A stretch of DNA of 64,000 bases. Origin: Tridacna crocea (taxonomy: Eukaryota > Mollusca > Bivalvia > Cardiida > Cardiidae). Both the position numbers and the translations under genes were made by a program. The stretch is from assembly GCA_943736015.1 (NCBI GenBank), contig OX031063.1, forward strand, positions 19,823,501 through 19,887,500. The letters run 5' to 3'. Within the stretch, counting starts at the first letter, position 1, and every line of letters starts with the position of its first letter. The notes under the pieces were generated by a model. That model saw nothing but the letters and a program-made list of their open reading frames with translations. It did no database searches and was not told the DNA's origin. Positions 22,529 to 33,604 of the stretch are shown piece after piece.

Positions 22529-25500
22529 TCATGAAAATCCTTTGCCACAACAACTGTCACTATGATGAACCCCAATATCGCTTCCATCATCATCGTCATC
22601 GTCATCAAAGTCAGTTGTCACATCCAGTAGTTTCTCCTCCTCCGTACTACTAATACTTGTCACTTCGGTCGGCTCATAGTCTATTCTTGAACCACCAACA
22701 CGTTTTCTGCTACCCTTGGAATTGCACGTGCGCAAACATCGGCATTTCTCACGAGCATCGTCTGTTGTATCTTTCTTGTATTTAACACGCCTGTTTTGAA
22801 ACCAAATTTTGACTTGCTTCTCGGACAGGTTCAGATATGTTGCGATTTCGATCCTCCTTAGTCGTGATAGGTACATGTTTGAAAGGAACTCTCGTTCTAG
22901 CTCTAGTAACTGTGTGCTTGTAAAAGCTGTGCGGATTCGTTTCGAGCTGTCCTCTGTTGAACTAGTCACTCCTGCAAATAAATTAAGGTAAAATACTGCA
23001 GTATGTTCTCCGATTTGGAATGCAAGCCGATCAAAGAAAAAGAAAGCCGAATAGAGTATCGTCGATTTACTTCAATAACCTCGTAACTACAGCTTGTTTC
23101 AAGCTGTTGCTATGAGGTTTTTGAGGTAAACCCACGGTTTACAGATATACAAATATTTGTTCATTTGTCCAAAACAGTATTTGGGACTTCTTCAAGTGGC
23201 AAGGGTTTTTATTTACCATTTACCAAACAATACTGTGTGGTAACGGCCATAAGAAGGAAAGTGTTTGAAACTATTTCTTGGAAAAGGAGAAAACCAGTGG
23301 TTTTTGTCATTATTTTTTTTATCCTATTAAAGCAAGTTCCATCATTTAAGGCACCTTTGATTTATCGCCTGCGAAAGCTTGGAATTTGACAACTCAAAAT
23401 TTTTGGCGTTTGTTTCAGTCTTAAAATCTAATTTAAAGTCCAAAGAAATATCAGGATGGGTACTGTCTTTTTTCTTTCATACCATTATAAGAAGTCAACA
23501 AGATTGTGCTACATGTCTTTTCTCTACGACACTTGACTAAATTGCTTGCACTTTATATAAGACAGTTTGAGATCTTTAAGCTTATCAAAGCCTGTTACAA
23601 AATAGGTACGAGTTTGAACACCTGAGAATAATTCATTAGCAACTTGATCTATTTTCATGAGGGTCTCCAAAACGTTTGGTGCTGAGAATTGTTCTTATGC
23701 AGTATGGTCAATTTCAACCCTTTTCAAATGACAAATCTGAGGCTCTTTAAAACGAAACAACTGCACACAAAAATTCAAAAAATAATACAAAGACATAAAA
23801 AATTCTCTAGAAGGGTGGACCATATTTCAGTACATTTTTTGCAACGCCCTCTCCTATAGTGCCGTTACAACTGTGAACTGTCTGGAGAAGGGTCAATACA
23901 TTACAGAGCTCCAACTAGAGGGAGTGATTTTGATTTCAAAATTGAAGGCATTGATAATTCTCCACTAAACCCTATGTTATGGGTATTCATTAGAATCGTT
24001 TCAAAGAGACGATTCTAGTGAGTATTCAAAAGATTGGATTTGGAAGAGAAACAATTGATTTAGAATACCATCACTCCCTCTTATTTGGAGCTCTGACATT
24101 ATACATTAATACATTATCGCCAGCAAACAACATTTTTTTCAGTGTTTCTGTGTATCAACAGACCTCTGTTGATACCGTGCGAGTCCTATTATAAATAAGA
24201 AAATGCCATCTTTGTCTCATGCTTTTTTTCGTAATCAAGAAATAATGGTAGATTATTGTTTGGTATTCCATGGTAACGTCCGATGAAAAATACCGATTTC
24301 ATAATTTCTAACTCGTCATTTGAAGGCGTAAACAACAGTTTTCCGCGAAAACGGCGTGTAACATTCAACAATAGGGAAACATTACGTCATTTATGTACAT
24401 TTACCTTACAACTCTCGAGTTTCATGTAAAATGTTATTATGTTGGGGGAGATACGCCACGGAGAATTACCGAAAACAATTGCACTTGGTTTTGATGAAAA
24501 TCCCAATAACAAGGGTTTAGAAACATGAAATAAAAAGAATATTTGTTTTTCTTGGTTAAAGATCGAAATATACCTCATCTCGAGAACATCATCGGTAATA
24601 TCATCAATGATATTCACTCGATAAAATAAATTTCGATCTTTAACAACAAATACCATTTATATCTTATTTTGCCAAGATAATTCAACTTGTATTCATCTGG
24701 TGAACTTTTATCGATATTGACAATCCATATTAAACATTTTTTTCATTCACATTGGTCCCCAGCAAAGTTGTTTCTGGAGGTAATGAATTCGTCGGTTTAC
24801 TTCAAAAACCTCGTAACTACAACTTGAAATAAGCTGTAGTTACAAGGTTTTTGAAGTAAACCGACTAATTGATACAAATTATCAATTTACAATAAGTGCT
24901 CAGGATCTCAATACTCAAATACTCGACATGCACTCTATTTGACATGCAAAATACAAAATTGAGATAAAAAAGAACAAGGGCAGGGGAGGACGATATCCTA
25001 GAGAGTTGACAACTTAATAAGCTCTTTTATACGGTACAGTTTAATAATCTCTTTTACGGTGCAGTTTAACCTCTCTCGGCCAAGAGGCAATTTTAGTTTA
25101 TAGCGGGCATCATAGATTAAGATCAAGATCTACACACTATGAATTCAGATTTTTTTATGCGCACTTTCCGGTATTTTTGAGATTTTTTAATTCTGATATT
25201 TGCAAGGATTTATGCTTTCATATTGACTGTTTTCACCGATTTGTACTCGTCTAAGCTTATAAGATTTATGCGTATCGCTACAAAAGAATAAATAAACATG
25301 TTCCCCATAGTTAAGCTGGCATTAAAATCGAAATATTGCAACTCTGGCTCGAGAGATGTTTCCTCAGCATATCGAACAATAAAATCCAAGATGCAAGATC
25401 AGACCACGTGATCTCAAGTCCTGTACACTACGACTGCGCCATGGATGCTAGTCAAAAAAGCGTTAGATGTTTATAGTTTGTAGTTATCCGAATGAAAAAT

Positions 25501-28500
25501 CTGTTTAGGGACGAGAGTTCATATCTCATAAATGCAAATACCCGTTAAATTGGAGCATATTAAATTAGTCCTAAACTTGAAAGATACTTTGAGCAAAACT
25601 TTGAAGGGATTTGTTAAGCATTTGCATTTTTGCATTTTTATCATTTTTCAGTCTTGGGGATTATTCATGGGTAAAATAATTTGTTGGTGAATGTACTTTA
25701 ATCCTTAGGTTTGTAATCACGACTTACTGACCTTTAGCGGATAATGTAGATCAAGATCAGACTGCAAAGAACGCGCAGATATAATTGGAGTGCAACACGC
25801 GAAAAGGTGCATTCGGACATTTGCGTAAAGTGTCGTCCCGGATTAGCCTGCGCAGTCCGCGCAGGCTAATCCGAGACGGCACTTTACGACTACATTAGAT
25901 TTTGTGTTACAGTAGACTTGCGTAAAACAGAAAATCACAAAAAATCGGAAAGTGTCGTTTCGGATTAGCCCGTGCCGAGTGCACACGCTGATCCGAGACG
26001 AAGCTTTACGCAAATGTCCGAATTACCCTTTTCGCGTGTTGCACTCCAATTATAGATATATACACAACGCGCAGATATATAGATATATACACAACGCGCA
26101 GATATATAGATATATACACAACGTACAGATATATAGATATATACATAACGTGCAGATATATTTAGAGGTTATTACACGGCTGATGAGGGCCGGAGAGTGA
26201 TATCGGCCCGCCACCTTGATATCTGCCCCGAGGGCTTTAGCCCGAGGGCAGATTTCGAGGTGGAGGGCCGATATCACTCTCCGGCCCTCATCAGCCGTGT
26301 AATAACCTCTTTATTACATTCAGAGATCATTTGCTTGACTTTTTTGGTTTTCTAGCAAGTTTGAATACTAAAAACAAAAACATCTTGTCTCCATTCGACA
26401 CAAATATTTTCCGCGCGTAAACGTCACGTTCATGACGTCTTTCATCATCACTATCGTAGAGCTGCGTATGTGCAGTATAGGACGTTTTAAATAAATAGTT
26501 CTCCATATTTGTTTATTGTTAAAAAGATGTTGCCAATATTGTTTCTCAATCTAAATATTCAATTTAGTGTGATACGGATTAAAACTGAGAAACAGGATAC
26601 ATAGAATAGATGGTTGATGCTTCGAATTATGAAACTCAAGCTCGGTTCACCCGGCTCAATGGATAAACCGTAGAACTACTAGCCTATAGACACTACACAT
26701 TGCCTGATAAGTTTCCCAATCTAATACAACAACAATCTATTCTCTATTTATCACGTCATTGTTGGTTTAACGATTCAACGTTGCCTGTAGTTTTGAAGAA
26801 TTGTCAGCTAGCGATTGACGGACCGATTCCGCCATTTTTTTAAAATGGATGTTTTGAGAACGTTAGTTTTCGAGCGAGTGTTCTGTTGCTATAGATATAG
26901 AACAAATATCTTATCAACGGGCAGGATATTAGATATCAGCCCGTTGTCCCGTCATATCTGCCCTCGCGTGACACTGATATTACACCATTTTCGGTGGAAA
27001 ATGTTACTATTATTAGTAACAGAATGTAATAAAGATATATACACAACGCGCAGATATATAGATATATACATAACGTGCAGATAGGAGACTTATATCCCCA
27101 AAGTATAACTTTGAAATAGCAATTTTTAGGTTCTTACTATGATTGTAAAAATTATTTTAGTAATCTAAGAGAATAATGTTAAATTTGTTACCAACAATCC
27201 CATGTTTAAACGACCCGAAAAAGCGTTTGAAGATATAGTGGGGAAAAAAAAAAAATTGTTTACATTTAATCCTTTCTCTGCAATATTTTCTGGGTTTTTT
27301 TTTACAAACATTTCACCAATTTTAGCCACCCTGAACTTGCTTTTTGCTAAAAATTTCAAATTTTGAAAAAAAAATAAGTCTATAATTTTGTCGTCCACCA
27401 AAGGATTAAACACCCGCAAGGAAAACTACGTTTCGGCAATAGACAAGACAAGACCACACCCTATTGACTGAAACTCTACAGTTTCTCGTCAAGATTTAAA
27501 AAAGAATACTAACATTACCGTGACTAGCAATAGAATAGTCGTATTGAAATCAGTAGAAGATGCTGTAAAAAAAATGGTATGCCACGAAATTCACCATCGA
27601 AAAGTTTTAAATAAATGATATTTGTGTTTTATCTGCTTGCGATATTATGTAGGCTATTTTGACTTTGATATCTGACTACGATATTTCGTTGAATATTTTT
27701 TTGAAAGAAAAAGAACAGACTGAAAATGTGATTGCTTGGCCTTATTTTTTACTAGCCAAAAATGTTAGTTCTTCAATTTAAATCAGTCAATCAATACTTT
27801 TTTTAGCACAACATAATAACTTACAATGTTGTTGCTTTAAAAATAATCAATAATTGTACAATACAGTTACAAAGTTTATAAAATATACTAATAGTTTCAG
27901 TATGTAGCTATTACATGCATCTGTGGACAAAAAGCAGTACGAGAAAAGTACAATATGGTTTTAAACCTAAACAATTTAATTATTTTAGAGATGACCATCC
28001 TATTTATTTGTTTCTCTGGCGTTTATCATTGGCCATACATATATATTTACTTAAATTATTAAAAAGAATATTTAAGTTATTTAAAACTCTGATGATCATT
28101 TAAGAGAAAATGCTATTGTATGTATGCAATTCCATTTTTTTCACAATAATTTAACCCTTTACAAAACAATCCCTGGTTTTTTACCATATTGAGATAGACG
28201 TCTTTTAAAAACATTGTGGGAAAAAGAGAAAATGCTGGTTACAAGCATTTTCTCCTTTTCCCTCAATGTTTTTTACCCTGCTAAAGACAATTTTCAGTTT
28301 TTGAGTTACTTTTATTTTGTTGTCTGCAAGTGCTTATAATTTGAACCAGTTTAAAATTTTGTCGTTGGGTAAAGAGCTAAAAAGTGGTCTGTTTTAAGCT
28401 TAAACAGCATCTGCATGTATATTGAGTAAAGCAGTCTACATGTCAATTAGTATTTAACAAGAAGAGCTTACAAAAACAGGGAGATGAATTCATCCTTAGA

Positions 28501-30763
28501 TGAAAGAGCATTTAAATACCCGCTGTGTTCATTTTTGGCCGCCACTGGGGCTTTAAGTTTACACGGAGGGAAAAGTCTTACCTGCTTTTTAAATCCAACG
28601 AAAAAAATCCGGAGCAGTTATTCCCCCCTCCCCCTCCCTCCCCCCGTCGGGGTGCACCAAAACTATTTCATTAGACAGCGATTCAAGATCAGACAGCATG
28701 TTCTATGTAGTGTGAGCTTTCTCTATATCATCTTCAGAAGCGCATCGAGTTGTATATTAATAAAAGTGCAAACTAAGAAACTTTTAAGACATATTCACTG
28801 TCTTTTATAAATATAATAGTGGATAGTGACGATCCTAAGATCAGACTGCTTATTCGGCATAGTCTGATCTTGACTGATTCAGTTTGTACGGCTAAATCAA
28901 TTACCAGTTACCAATATATTCTAAAGGGTTGGTTGGAGTATATATGTAATGGTTTTGGTTCAGAGCACGGTAAGCTATATCATAGATATCATAATCATAA
29001 TTATACATCCATAAAAATCCATTTTGTTTAACAGTGGACCGAATTATGCAGTTGACTGACTCTTGGACAAGCAGACAGAAGAACGAAAGCATAACGTTCC
29101 GGCTCAGGTCAGCCTATTCGGATTGCATACGCTGATCCGGTTTGATATATTTTGCAGATATATTAAACCCATTTTTGACAGAGCATAGTTGAAGTGAAAT
29201 GGATACTTTCATCCGGTAGAAAAATTGTATTATTCAGTACTTTTTTTTTCAAAAAAAAAATAGTTGTATGCTTTATTTATTCAGCAGTTCTAATTCTTTA
29301 AAAGTTGCAAGAAAACAACCCCCATTGAAAAAAAAAAATGAATTAGCGCATGAAAGAACTTTTTTTAAACATTTTTTTTGTTTACAAATCTCACTTAATT
29401 ATATCAAAACAGTTGCATAACGTTTACACTGCTGGCTAGATAGAAATAAATAATTTCTGTTATAAAAAAAAAGTTGTCATTGATATACAACATGTAACTA
29501 TATTCACTATCAATTATGTTCTGAATGACAAAATAGATTAAGAAAGTATTTCCCATTCAGCCTTATCATTTATTGAAGAATATTCGATAAGTCCATTGTG
29601 ATTTCTTTAACTGGCAAAGGCCTATTTTAGCAAATTTGAAATGATTTGAATAATGTCTCTTTAAACATCTTATGCTTGATCTACAAGAGGATATGTTTTG
29701 GTGATCTTTTGCATATAAAAACTGATATATACTCAGAAAGTTAAGTTAGCTAGTTTGTCAAGAAGCCAATATACTTTACTGTCACGGATTGTCATAGTTC
29801 GCTTGTCATTGAATTTGTCTGTTTCTGATAGATAATATTATATCAGATTTTGAAGTATTTACTTAAGCTTTATCTTGGTTTGAGGTAATTAGCATAACGT
29901 TTATTTGATTTCACTATTTTTGTGTTATCATTTATTCAATGAAATAACAGCTCTAATTGTATTGGTCTAGGTTGACAAAATATAGAAACCTTTCTTTTAA
30001 AAAAAGACATCATTCTCATTTCTATAAAATGCAATTGATTGAGCTATATTTGACATCTAAGGAGGGAAACAAATTTGTCTGTCCAAACTTCAGTATCACA
30101 AACACTTATTCTTTTCGGCATTCTTTAAGTTAAAGATGACTATATTTGTAAAATAAAAGTCGTTTTTTTCTTTTCAATTCGAATAATCAAGATATTAAAA
30201 TAAAAGAGGTAATATAAAATAGTTTTGTTTCCTGAAAAAAAAAAAAAAAGAATTGTGCTTAGAGGGCATTGAAACTTACCTATACTTCCGTATCTGATCC
30301 TCTGTTTTTCAGTGACTGTGTTGACCTTCTCTGACGGTGACAGTCTGTCAGTGTTACATAGGCTTACATCTCGTTGTGACATCACTGACGTATGTAATCT
30401 TGACACTGAATAGTTCGTACTTGGTAAAGCAGACGATAAACTCAAAGGAAGTGTTGTTGGTACCAAAGAAATGTGGGAGCTATGGTTTCCGGAGCTCTCA
30501 GACAACAAGGTAGATGGTGGCGTCATGCAAAGTTGACAGTACATATTCATGATGTCACCATGATGACGTGGGTAGCACGGTAACGGATGTATAGCGTGAA
30601 CCTGTGTCGGTGTAGGTATCCTAGTCTTCGGAATAGAGATCGCCTGGCTGCCATGTTGTGGACTAGGTGACGAGATCACTTCACCACCTGGTTTGTCCTT
30701 CCCGATAGACGAGTGTGGTGAATCTTTTACAATTAATGAGTCCACGTAAAAAGAACGTGACAT
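22529..30763 (-). CDS. Gsx: Gsx-class ParaHox homeobox transcription factor, two exons
   Basis: Exon 1 is 30280-30763 and exon 2 is 22529-22971. The donor is G|GTAAGT and the acceptor TTATTTGCAG|GA. The intron is phase 1 and the joined frame is open, giving 308 aa. The N-terminus begins [14 protein letters not shown], the conserved Gsx/Gsh N-terminal motif, followed by a Ser/Pro-rich linker containing CQLCMTPPS. Exon 2 carries a complete homeodomain at about residues 171-230: it opens [17 protein letters not shown], with the helix-3 signature [13 protein letters not shown]. The C-terminal tail is acidic, with a run of seven Asp, and ends GKGFS. Gsx proteins are nuclear DNA-binding regulators of anterior neural patterning and belong to the ParaHox cluster. 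The start has A at -3. No Xlox/Pdx or Cdx exon was seen in this window. The 7.3-kb intron holds several MITEs. Identity is very secure; the first-exon start is well supported by the motif. Confidence 0.96.
23061..23134. repeat. Small hairpin repeat K, copy 1 (Gsx intron)
   Basis: GATTTACTTCAATAACCTCG and its near complement; about 74 nt. Copy 2 is at 24791-24866. Confidence 0.7.
23214..23400 (+). mobile_element. MITE-A, degenerate (Gsx intron)
   Basis: CATTTACCAAACAATACTG start, half hairpin (TTGGAAAAGGAGAAAACC), and an end block CGCCTGCGAAAGCTTGG. Confidence 0.55.
23904..24095. mobile_element. MITE-F with 6-bp target duplication (Gsx intron)
   Basis: 192 bp, CAGAGCTCCAA...TTGGAGCTCTG, flanked by ACATTA on both sides (23898-23903, 24096-24101). 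The inner hairpin has TTAGAATCGT arms. Confidence 0.85.
24288..24655. repeat. Relative of the 8-9 kb tandem unit (Gsx intron)
   Basis: Shares ATTACGTCATTTA, TACGCCACGGAGAATTACC and the terminal AAAGATCGAAAT...ATTTCGATCTTTAAC hairpin. Confidence 0.65.
24791..24866. repeat. Small hairpin repeat K, copy 2 (Gsx intron)
   Basis: GTCGGTTTACTTCAAAAACC and its complement, nearly perfect. Confidence 0.75.
25690..25790. mobile_element. MITE-B interrupted by MITE-D (Gsx intron)
   Basis: GATCAAGATCAGACTGCAAAG begins the hairpin, which is lost after ACGCGCAGATAT at the MITE-D and satellite boundary. Confidence 0.55.
25783..26054. mobile_element. MITE-D, full length (Gsx intron)
   Basis: Long terminal inverted repeats of about 50 bp beginning ATAATTGGAGTGCAACACGC and ending GCGTGTTGCACTCCAATTAT. 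Two internal hairpins, the first with CTGCGCAGTCCGCGCAG. Confidence 0.9.
26055..26164. repeat. ~28-bp satellite, about four units (Gsx intron)
   Basis: Units of ATAGATATATACACAACGCG plus CAGATAT. A second short run of the same unit lies at 27030-27083, so the sequence between was probably inserted in the array. Confidence 0.85.
26165..26310. repeat. 146-nt near-perfect palindrome (Gsx intron)
   Basis: GAGGTTATTACACGGCTGAT...ATCAGCCGTGTAATAACCTC with a CCGAGGGCTTTAGCCCGAGG centre. It probably forms one end of a longer element running to about 27030, where GTAACAGAATGTAATAAAG occurs. Confidence 0.8.
27176..27412 (-). mobile_element. MITE-A, degenerate (Gsx intron)
   Basis: TTAAATTTGTTACCAACAATC start, decayed hairpin, and TTTTGTCGTCCACCAAAGG with ATTAAAC at the end. 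Confidence 0.6.
28151..28379 (-). mobile_element. MITE-A, full length (Gsx intron)
   Basis: TTAACCCTTTACAAAACAATC...GTCGTTGGGTAAAGAGCTAA, with a nearly intact hairpin. Confidence 0.9.
28623..28645 (-). other. Potential G-quadruplex motif in Gsx intron
   Basis: On the Gsx sense strand four G runs (6, 3, 5 and 6) are each separated by a single A. This fits the G3+N1-7 rule with the shortest possible loops. Confidence 0.6.
28830..28885. mobile_element. MITE-B hairpin (Gsx intron)
   Basis: CTAAGATCAGACTGC...ATAGTCTGATCTTGACTG. Confidence 0.6.
29096..29190. mobile_element. MITE-C, 5' truncated (Gsx intron)
   Basis: CAGGTCAGCCTATTCGG, a diverged hairpin and ATTAAACCCATTTTTGACAGAGC. Confidence 0.5.
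29200..30270. other. Repeat-poor 5' part of the Gsx intron
   Basis: AT-rich sequence with poly-A/T runs and no recognised repeat family. No additional exon seen. It adjoins exon 1, so intronic enhancers are possible but cannot be shown from one sequence. Confidence 0.4.
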
Positions 30764-31327
30764 TTTAGCAAACGTATAGTCTAAATCTATGTCTAACAGA
30801 AGAAATAAAAAAGAAATATCACTTAATGATAGTACATGGCTACACAGTTTTCCTATTTATCAAACACTGAAAAAATGCATTCCTTTTCAACCATTAGCAG
30901 TACACTTTGTACTAAGATTACAGAAAATAGATGCTAGAACTGAACTACGAGAAAACGTTTATCATGAATTATTAATAGCAATTATCAAAACCGACTGGAA
31001 ACCAATTCTGAATAAAAATGAATTTTGAGACATCATTGAAAGTACAGAATTGTTTTATGCGGGTCCATGGGCAGTGGGAGCGGAGAGAGGGCGGCGCCCC
31101 AATCCCTCCTCATAATCAATAAGTTCGATATTTTCATGTTAGGGGCCGGGGTTTGCCTCCCGCGGCAGACTCCATGGTATTGTTCTTCAGCGCTTGACTC
31201 CGCCCCCATGGTTCATCAAGCCATGACAATAAATCTTTTTTTTTTCCTGCTCATCGGCTCTTTACGCTTGGCTGCTCTCTAAGTTGTCTTTGATACGTTA
31301 AATATGTGAGTGACGCTAGCAACCGAT

Positions 31328-31554
31328 TAACCCCTTAATTAGACGATAGAATTCTTAGACTCTTCCAAATTGAAAGCACTTACAGACGACAAAAAAAGTA
31401 GTCCAAATTATAAAATTTGTCAAGTGGTAGGAAACATTGTGGTGAAAAGGAGAAAATGCTGTGACCAGCATTTTCTCCTTTTCTCAACAATGTTTTTTGA
31501 AAAGGTTTTCTTTTTCTTATGGTAAAAAAACTCCAGATCCTGTGGCAAAGGGTG
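31328..31554 (+). mobile_element. MITE-A, full length, upstream of Gsx
   Basis: TTAACCCCTTAATTAGACG start, central hairpin with GTGGTGAAAAGGAG/CTCCTTTTCTCAAC, and TGTGGCAAAGGGTG end. It lies about 0.6 kb upstream of the Gsx ATG. Confidence 0.85.
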
Positions 31555-32209
31555 TCGCAGCAACCTTCCTTCTGTAAATTATTAATTTCGATCATGCATT
31601 GTCGGGCCGTTGTTAAAGCATCAACGCGTTCGAACATTCGAAAGAGATCGGTAATGGATAGGAACTCAAAATGTTAAATATAGCGACAACAGATTTATTT
31701 CTAAGTATGGAGGTCACGTGACCATGCATGGCCCAACTCATCAAGTGCATTGGTCAGCACGATTAGCGGACGCTGGTGCAATACTAATATCGTTCTAAAC
31801 GGCTTTAGTAAAACCATTTAACTCTTAGCAAGTTGACCTATACCAAGAAAAATTGCTTTTGTGACAAAACCTTGACAGTTCAGTATTATTACTCTAAAAT
31901 CGTTACCACTGAACAAATACATACAATTTTACTGTAGAAATGACATTTAGAATAACCATTTTAGTTAGTCGCTATTGTCATAAAATTTTCAAACACCGTT
32001 ACCATAGACATTTTGCACTGTTGTCTTACAAAGGGTTTTTATGTAAATAAGGTCTGCCGTGTATGAAATCTACAGGAAATTGAACCAGCCATTTGGCAAA
32101 AAAATAAATTATATATCCATAGACGGACATGCAAAAATTAAGCCATGGTCAGCTTGCTGAAACCCTGTCCTTCTAAACTTGAATAAAAGTTTTAAGCCGA
32201 TTGTAAAAA

Positions 32210-32330
32210 CAGGACAGGGTAAAACAAAGATCAGACTGCACAGAACGTGCAGTCTGATTTTGATCTGTACTGTCCATAAAAGGTCAGTGACCTAACTTAT
32301 GATACTAACAAACTCCTTAATAACCCCACA
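32210..32330. mobile_element. MITE-B hairpin
   Basis: AAAGATCAGACTGCACAGAA...CGTGCAGTCTGATTTTGATC followed by TACTGTCC and GGTCAGTGACC. Confidence 0.75.
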
Positions 32331-32559
32331 CAAGCCAGAAGGCTTTTGAGAAAATTGCGAGAAAAAGAGACACTTCCATATCCATCGCACTATCCAGTTC
32401 ACGCCTGAAACAATTCTTTCTGCTTTATACAAGCTCTGAAGACTTAAGATTTACGGCGTTTGCTTTGGTTCTACGCTGTTTGTCGTTGCCTGCGCAATAC
32501 CTTTTTAGACTACTAGTATTTTCCTTTCATAGTGTTTGAAGGCCTTCATATAATTTGGT

Positions 32560-32815
32560 ATGCAACACGCGAAAAGGGACATTCGGACATCTGCGTAAAG
32601 TGTCGTCTCGGATCAGCCTGCGCAGTCCGCGCAGGCTAATCCGAGACGGCATTTTACGACTACGGTAGATTTTGTGCCACAGTAGACATGCGCAAAACAG
32701 AAAATGGCATTAAAATGGAAAGTGCCGTCTCAGATTAGCCTGCGCGGACTGCGCAGGCTGATCCGAGACGACACTTTACGCAGATGTCCGAATGTCCCTT
32801 TTCACGGGTTGCAGG
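32560..32815. mobile_element. MITE-D, full length
   Basis: TGCAACACGCGAAAAGGGAC...GTCCCTTTTCACGGGTTGCA with two almost perfect hairpins; in the second the core is inverted (CTGCGCGGACTGCGCAG). Confidence 0.92.
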
Positions 32816-33048
32816 TCATATATGAACCATGATCTGTGAAACGAGGCTTTATGCATCTGCAAGAGCCAACGATACTGGTCAGGCTGCGCAGTCTGCATGT
32901 CAAAAGAACGACAAATCGCATAGTTCAGTATGTCGTTGGACAGAATGAACGGTATGTATCCATAATTATGTGATGACTTGCTCGGTATAACGCATCATAG
33001 AGATGCATTAAACCCCCTTTTGCCAGAGGATGGCCTATTTAGTTATTT
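32816..33048. mobile_element. MITE-C, long form, adjacent to MITE-D
   Basis: GATCTGTGAAACGAGGC and ATGCATCTGC start; half of the hairpin is missing; spacer CAGTATGTCGTTGGACAGAA; end GATGCATTAAACCCCC with TTTTGCCAGAG. Confidence 0.75.
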
Positions 33049-33051
33049 AGT

Positions 33052-33235
33052 TTAGTTTAAACATATTTATTTTACATCGATTTAGAAACAAGTTCTTTCA
33101 ACTTATACTAATCTCTCTCGATTCTGCTTCCTGGGAACTGCACCAGTACTCGCGCCGAATATGTCGGCCAATGAAAAATTGACACCCGCTACCGGGTATC
33201 GAACTCGGGATCTTTATCACGGACACCATCCATAT
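33052..33235 (-). mobile_element. SINE-2 copy
   Basis: Reverse copy of 12041-12250: ACATATTTATTTTACATCGA, GATTCTGCTTCCTGGGAACT, CGCGCCGAATATGTCGG, then the tRNA head in reverse (GGGTATCGAACTCGGGATC). Confidence 0.85.
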
Positions 33236-33247
33236 ATATTTACTTAT

Positions 33248-33540
33248 TTGTTGATGCTTTTCGCCCTTTTCAACATTACTTTAGTTACCTAGCGCGGCGA
33301 GTGCACCTTACAAAGCTTTTCATCCAGGAAGTTCTTTTACCAGTGCTTTGAGCAATATTTTTCCCGAGCCAATGGCTGCTTTCTCGCAAAATTATTGTCG
33401 AAATAATTATCAGCAGCGAGGGATAGATGAACACTGTCGCGAAGACTATTATCTATACCCAGAAAGAACTTGGTGAGTTGGAGATTCAAACCAGTGAGAC
33501 CCTAGTCTCTAGTCCTTTACGCTACCGACTTTGGCGGTAA
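33248..33540 (-). mobile_element. SINE-1 copy with adjacent tandem duplication
   Basis: Reverse SINE-1: TTTTCAACATTACTTTAGTT, CCAATGGCTGCTTTC, GAGATTCAAACCAGTGAGAC. The block GCGCTACCGACTTTGGCGG is repeated at 33567. Confidence 0.75.
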
Positions 33541-33604
33541 AAATGAACTTATACGGTCTGCAAAATGCGCTACCGACTTTGGCGGTAAAAAAAAATTTAT
33601 ATGG

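Noticed and set aside
25952..26277. Frames with repeated YIHNAQIYR or its reverse
   Set aside because: Translation of the 28-bp satellite.
28484..28810. 108-codon frame in the Gsx intron
   Set aside because: Crosses the C-rich tract and has no homology features or splice signals.
30789..31028. 79-codon frame divergent from Gsx
   Set aside because: No recognisable domain, signal or splice context; low-complexity AT-rich codons 25 bp from the Gsx start.
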